Assembly (NCBI RefSeq): GCF_007595705.1
Contig: NZ_NISY01000021.1
Location: 1 to 64,000 of the forward strand
DNA length: 64,000 bases
Origin: Streptomyces sp. SAJ15
GTDB taxonomy: Bacteria > Actinomycetota > Actinomycetes > Streptomycetales > Streptomycetaceae
Direction: 5' to 3'
Every line of letters begins with the position of its first letter. Positions within the stretch are counted from its first letter, which is position 1. Under the pieces are notes generated by a model. That model made no database searches. It saw only the letters and a program-made list of their open reading frames with translations, and was not told where the DNA came from. The position numbers were made by a program, and so were the translations under genes. Of this stretch, positions 58,012 to 64,000 are shown in pieces.

Positions 58012-58962
58012 ATGATGATCAGACAGAGGCTGGTCGTCGCGGTCGCGTTCCTCGTGTGTCTGGGCGCCGTCCCCATGGCCGCGCACGCGTATCCACCGGC
58101 CGCGATGGACCACGGCTGGCAGTCCGTGGGGGAGCAGGGCGCCACCCACGGGATCAGCGGGGTCGCGGTGGTCGGGCACGATCGGGAGGCCACCGAGGCG
58201 CTCCTGGTGCGGGACAACAGACAGCCGGGCGAGGGGCGGGTGGCGACGGTGCGGCTGCGGCCCGGCGCCGACCCCGAGGTCCGGGAGCTGCACTGGAAGG
58301 GCACGCCCCCGGGCGACCTGGAGGCGCTGGACGCGGTGCCGGGACGGCCGCACCACTACATCGCGCTGGCCGGCGGCGGCACCGGCTACCACCTGCGGGT
58401 GGTGCGGGACACCCTCGCGGTGCTGGGCTCCTTCACCGTCCCCGGTGTGGAGCGGGGCGACGACTACCAGGGCTTCGCGCTCTTCCCGCACGGGGAGCGG
58501 CTGGTGGCCGTGTGGGCCGACCGGGGCGACGACACGCGCCCGGCGACGGTGCGCGCCGCCACCTTCGATCCGGGCCGGCTGGCCCTCGGCACCCCCACCG
58601 CGGTGGCCTGGCGGGTTCCCCTGCCGGCCGCGGACGTGCGGCACGCCAGCGACCTCAAGGTCTCGCCGTCCGGCGCGCTGATGGTGGTCTCGACGTCGGG
58701 CCCCGGCGAGGAGGGGCCGTTCGACTCGGTCGTCCACGACGCCGGACGGCTCTCCGTCGACGGTGCCGGAACCGTCTCGCTGACGATGCGCACGGCCCCC
58801 GTGGAGCTCGGCCGCTTCCCCGGACACAAGGTCGAGGCGCTCGGCTGTCTGCCCCGGACCGGGGAGGCGAGCCAGGCCGGACAGCTCGGGCAGGCGCTGT
58901 TGGGCGCCGACGACGAGCGGGCCGGCGGGGCGCTGCGGTTCGCCGGGGTCTGTCTGCAGTGA
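58012..58962 (+). CDS. Secreted protein, beta-propeller-like repeats possible
   Basis: 316 aa from ATG 58012; TACCGT 6 nt upstream suggests a leaderless message. Signal peptide ends AAHA (about 26). Mature part is rich in beta-strand patterns (GISGVAVVG, ATEALLVRDN, DDYQGFALFPHGERLVAVWADRG) resembling phytase-like/esterase-like propeller proteins. No catalytic motif is certain. Confidence 0.8.
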   Translation: MMIRQRLVVAVAFLVCLGAVPMAAHAYPPAAMDHGWQSVGEQGATHGISGVAVVGHDREATEALLVRDNRQPGEGRVATVRLRPGADPEVRELHWKGTPPGDLEALDAVPGRPHHYIALAGGGTGYHLRVVRDTLAVLGSFTVPGVERGDDYQGFALFPHGERLVAVWADRGDDTRPATVRAATFDPGRLALGTPTAVAWRVPLPAADVRHASDLKVSPSGALMVVSTSGPGEEGPFDSVVHDAGRLSVDGAGTVSLTMRTAPVELGRFPGHKVEALGCLPRTGEASQAGQLGQALLGADDERAGGALRFAGVCLQ

Positions 58963-58974
58963 GTGCGGGGAGGA

Positions 58975-59034
58975 CGGCCGGCGGCCGGGCGGCGACCCGC
59001 CATCGCGGGGCGCCGCCGTCCGGACCGCCGGCCG
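58975..59034. terminator. Hairpin between convergent genes
   Basis: CGGCCGGCGG (58975-58984) pairs with CCGCCGGCCG (59025-59034); an inner GC-rich segment can pair further. Confidence 0.65.
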
Positions 59035-59046
59035 GTGGTTCGGGTG

Positions 59047-60888
59047 CTACTCGACGACCGTGATCCGGTCCGCCGCCGGCGGCGCCAGCGGGGACTGGGC
59101 GGAGGAGTGGGCGCCCAGGTAGGTGTTGAGGGCTTCCAGGTCGGCCAGGCCGACCACCTTGTTCCCGCCCTCCTTGAAGACCGGGAAGCCGTCGCCGCCG
59201 CCCGCGAGGAACTGGTTCAGCGCGACGCGGTAGGTCTTGGCCGGGTCGATCGGCTCACCGTTCAACTTCACCGAGCCGGTCACGATCCGGTCCGCGCCGG
59301 ACTTCGTCATGTCCAGGGTGTAGGTGAAGCCCTTGGAGACCTGGAGGATCTTCGGGGCCTCCGCGTTGGGGCCGCTGACCTGCTGGCGCAGCGCGGTCAG
59401 CAGCTGATCACCGGTCAGGTCGATGACGTTCATCATGTTGGCGAAGGGCTGCACGGTGAAGGACTCGCCGTAGGTGACCACGCCGTCGCCCTCGCTCCCC
59501 GCCGCCTTGTAGACGAGGTCGGAGCGGATGCCGCCGGGGTTCATCAGGGCGAGCTGGGCGCCGCCCTTGTCGGCCGGGGCGAGCGCCTCCAGCTGGGCGT
59601 CGGTGATCAGGTCGCCCAGCGGGGTCTCCAGGGTGGTCGCGCCGCGGCCCGGGATGTCGGCGGAGATGTAGCCCATCGGCCGGCCGGCGATGGGCGCGGC
59701 CAGCGCGTTCCAGCGCTTGATGAGCGAGGTCATGTCGGGGGCCTTGGGCTGCTCCCGGTGCACCACGTGGTTGGCGGACTTCACCCGGGTGCGGACGATG
59801 TCGCCGGTGCGGCGGTCGTAGGTGAGCGTGGTCTCCGTGTAGAGCTTCCCGAAGGACGCCGCGGAGGTGACGGTGCGCGGGGTGCCGGACGGGTCCGGGA
59901 TGGTGCACGCGTACGCCTGGTGGGTGTGGCCGGTGACCAGCGCGTCGACCTTCGGCGTCACGTTCTTGGCGATGTCGACGATGGGGCCGGAGACGCCGGC
60001 GCCGCCGCTCGGGCTGTCGCAGTCGTAGTTGTACGCGCCGGAGGCGGGCATGCCGCCCTCGTGGATGAGCGCGACGATCGACTTCACGCCCTGGCGCTGG
60101 AGCACCTTGGCGTACTTGTTGATCGTCTCCACCTCGTCGCGGAACTTCAGGCCCTTGATGCCCTCGGCGGTCACCACGTCCGGGGTGCCCTCCAGCGTGA
60201 CCCCGATGAAGCCGATCTTCACGCCGTTGCGCTTCCAGACGGTGTACGGCTGGAGGACGGGCTTGCCGGTCTTCTCGGAGACGACGTTGGCGCCGAGGTA
60301 GGGGAAGTCGGCGCCGCGGAAGGTCTTGCCCTTCTCGTAGCAGCCCTCCGTGGGGTGGCAGCCGCCGTCCCGCATCCGCTTGAGCTCGGCGAGGCCCTCG
60401 TCGAACTCGTGGTTGCCGACCGACGTCACGTCCAGGTCGAGCTTGTTGAGCGCCTCGACGGTCGGCTCGTCGTGGAAGAGCCCGGACAGCATCGGGCTGC
60501 CGCCGATCATGTCGCCGCCGGCGGCGGTGACGGAGTACGGGTGACCCTTGCGGGCGTTGCGCAGCGCGGTGGCGAGGTACTCCACGCCGCCCGCCGGGAT
60601 CGCCTTGGTGGTGCCGTCCGGCAGCCGCTCGGTGACGGTGCCGGAGGAGCCCTGCGGCGGCTCGAGGTTGCCGTGCAGGTCGTTGAAGGACAGCAGCTGC
60701 ACGTCGACGGTGCGGCCGTGGTGGTCGCCCCCGTGCCCGGCGGGCCCGTGTGACGTGGTGTCGGTCCCCTGCGCCCCCGCGGGTATCGCGGCCGTCAGCA
60801 CACCGGCCGTGCCCGCGAGCACGGCCACCGCCGCCGTCAACCGGCGCCGCGTCCCGCGCCGTTGTCCCTGAGATCTCATTGCCGGCAT
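59047..60888 (-). CDS. Secreted bifunctional metallophosphatase / 5'-nucleotidase
   Basis: 613 aa from ATG 60888 (AAGGGGA upstream). Signal peptide to about IPAGA (34). Calcineurin-like domain (LLSFNDLHGNLE, GNHEFDEG, VTGHTHQAY) and a 5'-nucleotidase C-terminal domain (FTVQPFANMMNVIDLTGDQL, GGDGFPVF). Releases phosphate from extracellular nucleotides. Fits the phosphate theme; no clear PHO box was found upstream. Confidence 0.94.
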   Translation of the reverse strand: MPAMRSQGQRRGTRRRLTAAVAVLAGTAGVLTAAIPAGAQGTDTTSHGPAGHGGDHHGRTVDVQLLSFNDLHGNLEPPQGSSGTVTERLPDGTTKAIPAGGVEYLATALRNARKGHPYSVTAAGGDMIGGSPMLSGLFHDEPTVEALNKLDLDVTSVGNHEFDEGLAELKRMRDGGCHPTEGCYEKGKTFRGADFPYLGANVVSEKTGKPVLQPYTVWKRNGVKIGFIGVTLEGTPDVVTAEGIKGLKFRDEVETINKYAKVLQRQGVKSIVALIHEGGMPASGAYNYDCDSPSGGAGVSGPIVDIAKNVTPKVDALVTGHTHQAYACTIPDPSGTPRTVTSAASFGKLYTETTLTYDRRTGDIVRTRVKSANHVVHREQPKAPDMTSLIKRWNALAAPIAGRPMGYISADIPGRGATTLETPLGDLITDAQLEALAPADKGGAQLALMNPGGIRSDLVYKAAGSEGDGVVTYGESFTVQPFANMMNVIDLTGDQLLTALRQQVSGPNAEAPKILQVSKGFTYTLDMTKSGADRIVTGSVKLNGEPIDPAKTYRVALNQFLAGGGDGFPVFKEGGNKVVGLADLEALNTYLGAHSSAQSPLAPPAADRITVVE

Positions 60889-61018
60889 GTGGTCCCCTTT
60901 TGATGTGCTCTGGTCGAACGGCCGCAGCATACGGTCAACGCGCGTAGCAGGGCAGGGGGGCCGGGGTTACGACCTGGTTGCGCCCTGTCGGCGCGGGCTC
61001 CGCCGTAGGCTCGGGCCC

Positions 61019-61996
61019 ATGAATGACGTGGTGAACGAGATGGCCGGGGCGATCGGCGGGCGGCGGATCGACGTCCTCCAGGAGCTGACGCCCGAGCAGG
61101 CCCAGGTGGTGCTGGACCTCATCGCGGAAGCCGCGCGGACCGACGGACAGCCGGCCGTGTCGGAGCAGGGCCGGATCCAACTGCGGGGACAGCGGGCCGG
61201 GGTGCGCCACTTGCTGCTGCACGACCGCGGGGGCGAGTTCGTCGGATACGCGCAGCTGGAGGACACCGACCCGGTGGAGGCCCCCGCGGCCGAGCTGGTC
61301 GTCCACCCGGCCCACCGGGGCCAGGGGCACGGCCGCGCGCTCGGCGTGGCGCTGCTGCACGAGTCCGGCAAGCGACTGCGGGTGTGGGCGCACGGTGGGC
61401 ATCCGGCCGCCCGCCACCTGGCGCAGGTGCTGGGGCTGTCCCTCTTCCGCGAACTGCGCCAGATGCGCCGGCCGCTGGGAGAGCTGAGCACCCTGGACAT
61501 CCCCGAGCCGGTCCTTCCGGAGGGCGTGACGGTGCGGACCTTCCGGCCCGGCGAGGACGACGCCGCCTGGCTGGCCGTCAACGCCGCCGCCTTCGCCCAC
61601 CACCCCGAGCAGGGCTCCCTCGGCCAGCGCGACCTGGACGACCGCAAGGCCCAGCCGTGGTTCGACCCCAAGGGCTTCTTCCTGGCCGAACGGCGCGGCG
61701 GCGCCGCGGGCGCCGAAGGCGAGGCGGAGCCCAGCCGGATCGCCGGCTTCCACTGGACCAAGGTGCACGCCGCCGAGCAGCTCGGCGAGGTCTACGTCCT
61801 CGGCGTGGCCCCCGGCGCCCAGGGCGGCGGCCTCGGCAAGGCCCTCACCGCCATCGGTCTCCGCCACCTGGCGGCCCAGGGCCTGCCGACCGCGATGCTC
61901 TACGTCGACGCCGACAACACCGCCGCCGTCACGGTCTACGAGCGGCTCGGCTTCGTCACCCACGAGGTGGACCTGATGTACCGCACGGAGGCCTGA
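61019..61996 (+). CDS. mshD: Mycothiol synthase (acetyltransferase)
   Basis: 325 aa from ATG 61019; TAGGCT 7 nt upstream suggests a leaderless message. Two GNAT domains: an inactive-type N-terminal one and a C-terminal one with VYVLGVAPGAQGGGLGKALTAIGL and MLYVDADNTAAVTVYERLGF. Adds acetyl to Cys-GlcN-Ins, the last step of mycothiol synthesis. In mycobacteria mshD is also near glnR. Confidence 0.96.
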   Translation: MNDVVNEMAGAIGGRRIDVLQELTPEQAQVVLDLIAEAARTDGQPAVSEQGRIQLRGQRAGVRHLLLHDRGGEFVGYAQLEDTDPVEAPAAELVVHPAHRGQGHGRALGVALLHESGKRLRVWAHGGHPAARHLAQVLGLSLFRELRQMRRPLGELSTLDIPEPVLPEGVTVRTFRPGEDDAAWLAVNAAAFAHHPEQGSLGQRDLDDRKAQPWFDPKGFFLAERRGGAAGAEGEAEPSRIAGFHWTKVHAAEQLGEVYVLGVAPGAQGGGLGKALTAIGLRHLAAQGLPTAMLYVDADNTAAVTVYERLGFVTHEVDLMYRTEA

Positions 61997-62461
61997 CCTT
62001 CCGCGCTCCGCCCGGCCCCGGCTCCCCGCCGCCCGCCCGGCTCCGCGGCCCGACCGGCCTCGCAGCCCGCCCGGCCCCGCCCTCCGGGGCCGGGCCGGGC
62101 CCGGGGCGTACCCGTCCTACGGACACCCGACGGCGGGTGCCCGCGCCCGGCGGCCGGCGGTGCTCCGGGCCCGGCGGCCGGCGATGCCGCGCGCCCGGTG
62201 GCCGGCGGAGCGTCGCGGTCAGCGAGGCGAGGTGGGCGCCGGAGCCCGTGGGCGGTGCGGGGGCCTGTGAAGGCATGGTCGCCTGCGGGATGCGCCGCCA
62301 TTTCCTTCCCGCCATGTCGCCGTTACCGCTGATTCAATCTCGGTTGCGAGCATCACTGAATGCAGCCCGCTGTGCCCAAGCCCCAGTACCGGAGGCTCCG
62401 TGTCGCTCCGGTGCCCAGTTCCGACGCGCCCGACCTCCCCCGAGCGCGGAAGAATGAGGAC
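61997..62461. other. Gene-free 465-bp stretch before ppk
   Basis: GC-rich spacer. Contains a possible hairpin (GGCCCCG/CGGGGCC near 62080-62102) and a 24-bp imperfect repeat of GCCCGGCGGCCGGCG type at 62143-62216. The more AT-rich part near 62325-62350 is the likely ppk promoter area; no PHO box of the GTTCACC type was found. Confidence 0.5.
62143..62216. repeat. 24-bp imperfect repeat, three copies
   Basis: GCGCCCGGCGGCCGGCGGTG and two diverged copies at about 62169 and 62191, between mshD and ppk. Confidence 0.65.
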
Positions 62462-64000
62462 ATGAACCAGTCCAGTGGTCAGGCGCACGCTCATTCCCAG
62501 CCGCAGCCGGAGTCCAGCTCACAGCAGTCCCGGCCGCGTCCGGAGCCCGGCCAGGGGGCGCCCGCCCCCCGGACGCAGTCCCGCGCGGAGAACGCGGCCT
62601 CCGGCGTGGAGCGGACGGCCTCCCGCGCGGGCGGCGCGGCCGCGCCCGCCGAGTCGGCCCCGTCGCGCACCGCACCCGCCCCCGCGCCCAAGGCGGAGCC
62701 CGAGCCGCAGCCGTCGGTCGGCTCGATCGCCGCGCACCGGCCGAACGCGGTCGGCGCCCAGAGCACCCGGGTGCTCGACCCCGAGCTGGACACGGACGCG
62801 GACGCGTACGAGGAGGGACACGGCCCGGACCAGGGCGGGGAGCTGCCGGAGGGCCGGTTCCTGGACCGCGAGCGCAGCTGGCTGGCGTTCAACGAGCGGG
62901 TCCTGGAGCTGGCGGAGGACCCGAACACCCCGCTGCTGGAGCGCGCCAACTTCCTGGCGATCTTCGCCAGCAACCTGGACGAGTTCTTCATGGTCCGGGT
63001 CGCCGGTCTCAAGCGTCGCATCGCCACCGGGGTGGCCACCCGTTCCGCCTCCGGGCTGCAGCCGCGCGAGGTGCTGGACCTGATCTGGACCCGGTCCCGT
63101 GAGCTCATGGCGCGGCACGCCGCCTGCTTCCAGCAGGACGTGGCGCCCGAGCTCGTCGACCAGGGCATCCACCTGATCCGCTGGCCGGACCTGACCGAGA
63201 AGGAGCAGTCCCGGCTCTTCACCCTCTTCAAGCAGCAGATCTTCCCGGTGCTCACCCCGCTGGCGGTGGACCCGGCGCACCCCTTCCCGTACATCTCGGG
63301 GCTCTCGCTCAACCTCGCGGTCGTGGTGCGCAACCCGGTCAGCGGCCATGACCACTTCGCACGGGTGAAGGTGCCGCCGCTGCTGACCCGCTTCCTGGAG
63401 GCTTCGCCGCAGCGGTACGTCCCGCTGGAGGACGTGATCGCGGCGCACCTGGAGGAGCTGTTCCCGGGGATGGAGGTGCTGGCGCACCACATGTTCCGGG
63501 TGACCCGGAACGAGGACCTGGAGGTCGAGGAGGACGACGCCGAGAACCTGCTCCAGGCCCTGGAGAAGGAGCTGCTGCGGCGCCGCTTCGGCCCGCCGGT
63601 GCGGCTGGAGGTCGAGGAGTCCATCGACCCGTACGTCCTGGACCTGCTGGTCCGCGAGCTGAAGATCTCCGACGCCGAGGTCTATCCGCTGCCCGGCCCG
63701 CTCGACCTCACCGGGCTCTTCGGCATCGCGTCGCTGGACCAGCCGGAGCTGAAGTACCCGAAGTTCGTGGCCGGCACCCATCGCGACCTGGCCGAGGTCG
63801 AGTCCGCCTCGGCGCCCGACATCTTCGCCGCGCTGCGCGAGCGGGACGTGCTGCTGCACCACCCGTACGACTCCTTCTCCACCTCGGTGCAGGCGTTCCT
63901 GGAGCAGGCCGCGGGCGACCCGGACGTGCTGGCGATCAAGCAGACGCTCTACCGGACCTCCGGCAAGTCGCCGATCGTCGACGCGCTCATCGACGCCGCC
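62462..64000 (+). CDS. ppk: Polyphosphate kinase 1, 5' part (cut by window end)
   Basis: 513 codons are present with no stop. Residues 1-125 are a disordered Gln/Pro/Ala/Glu-rich extension not found in E. coli Ppk. The Ppk N and middle domains follow: FLDRERSWLAFNERVLELAED, ANFLAIFASNLDEFFMVRVAGL, PVLTPLAVDPAHPFPYISGLSLNL, then HPYDSFSTSVQAFLEQAAGDPDVLAIKQTLYRTSG. The catalytic His and C-terminal domains lie outside. ATG at 62462 with a GAGG site 4 nt upstream. Makes polyphosphate from ATP reversibly. Confidence 0.97.
   Translation, partial: MNQSSGQAHAHSQPQPESSSQQSRPRPEPGQGAPAPRTQSRAENAASGVERTASRAGGAAAPAESAPSRTAPAPAPKAEPEPQPSVGSIAAHRPNAVGAQSTRVLDPELDTDADAYEEGHGPDQGGELPEGRFLDRERSWLAFNERVLELAEDPNTPLLERANFLAIFASNLDEFFMVRVAGLKRRIATGVATRSASGLQPREVLDLIWTRSRELMARHAACFQQDVAPELVDQGIHLIRWPDLTEKEQSRLFTLFKQQIFPVLTPLAVDPAHPFPYISGLSLNLAVVVRNPVSGHDHFARVKVPPLLTRFLEASPQRYVPLEDVIAAHLEELFPGMEVLAHHMFRVTRNEDLEVEEDDAENLLQALEKELLRRRFGPPVRLEVEESIDPYVLDLLVRELKISDAEVYPLPGPLDLTGLFGIASLDQPELKYPKFVAGTHRDLAEVESASAPDIFAALRERDVLLHHPYDSFSTSVQAFLEQAAGDPDVLAIKQTLYRTSGKSPIVDALIDAA

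Noticed and set aside
60889..61018. PHO box upstream of the 5'-nucleotidase
   Set aside because: GTTGACC and GTTCGACC occur but are not spaced by 11 nt, so the direct-repeat criterion fails.
61956..62315. Minus-strand ORFs between mshD and ppk
   Set aside because: Pro/Arg/Gly repeats caused by a 24-bp repeat; no start site support.
1..64000. tRNA genes, CRISPR arrays, insertion sequences, prophage or integrase
   Set aside because: None recognised by eye on either strand; a tRNAscan or IS search could still find a weak case.

Overview
The window is a piece of a Streptomyces (or very close relative) chromosome. It has very high GC with coding dense on both strands, GTG/TTG starts are common, and many genes look leaderless. 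It carries actinomycete-specific genes: mycothiol synthase MshD, GlnR, the nickel regulator Nur, the c-di-GMP-binding anti-sigma factor RsiG, an F420-type reductase and a SoxR of the non-enteric type. Gene order recalls, from memory, the S. coelicolor SCO4126-SCO4200 neighbourhood, but pstS and ppk are about 41 kb apart here, which suggests an inversion relative to that strain.

Layout. 1-131: 3' end of a 5S rRNA gene and its terminator. 252-8091 (minus): a six-gene operon that matches the cmdABCDEF differentiation cluster and reads as a chromosomal type IV secretion-like machine. It has a coupling-protein relative with a degenerate nucleotide site, a VirB4-type ATPase, a PrgI/SCO6880-type membrane protein, a VirB6-like polytopic protein, a single-pass VirB8-like protein and a small two-helix pilin-like protein. 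A divergent transglycosylase/NlpC-P60 cell-wall hydrolase (8772-9779) is the VirB1 counterpart. No relaxase or integrase is present.

9.9-14.9 kb: PAP2 phosphatase, a probable bicovalent FAD oxidase, a small Cys/His protein, a lipoprotein and CsoR with its operator. 15-21.5 kb: phosphate block, with DUF47 plus PitH low-affinity transport, convergent to the pstSCAB operon. That operon has a PHO box upstream of pstS and a perfect 95-bp tandem duplication between pstC and pstA, which creates two translationally coupled 32-aa ORFs. 21.6-30.8 kb: NlpC/P60 hydrolase, REC-PP2C phosphatase, an XRE regulator/HBHA-like/DUF2516 block shared with mycobacteria, an F420-reductase/hemerythrin fusion, a beta-lactamase-fold serine hydrolase, a TetR regulator, and a SoxR/FMN-reductase divergent pair.

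30.8-39.7 kb: Eis-like acetyltransferase, asparaginase, RsiG, Dtd, YgfZ, Nur, and a BtuCDF-type cobalamin ABC transporter read from a cobalamin riboswitch. 39.7-47 kb: nitrobindin-like protein, a 33-aa membrane protein, DsrE, DUF3099, PBP4, SseC/DUF1416 and a thiosulfate sulfurtransferase preceded by a 26-aa Cys-containing leader peptide, a DUF2993 protein and a MoaD-like sulfur carrier. 47-64 kb: heterodimeric ABC exporter, GH15 glucosidase, hydrolase, GlnR, LacI regulator, second DUF2993 protein, small secreted proteins, 5'-nucleotidase, MshD and the first 513 codons of ppk, cut by the window end.

Themes are phosphate (Pit, Pst, 5'-nucleotidase, Ppk), sulfur and redox (sulfurtransferase, MoaD, MshD, SoxR, CsoR) and cell wall/differentiation (cmd, hydrolases, RsiG). 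No tRNA, CRISPR array, insertion sequence or phage gene was recognised.
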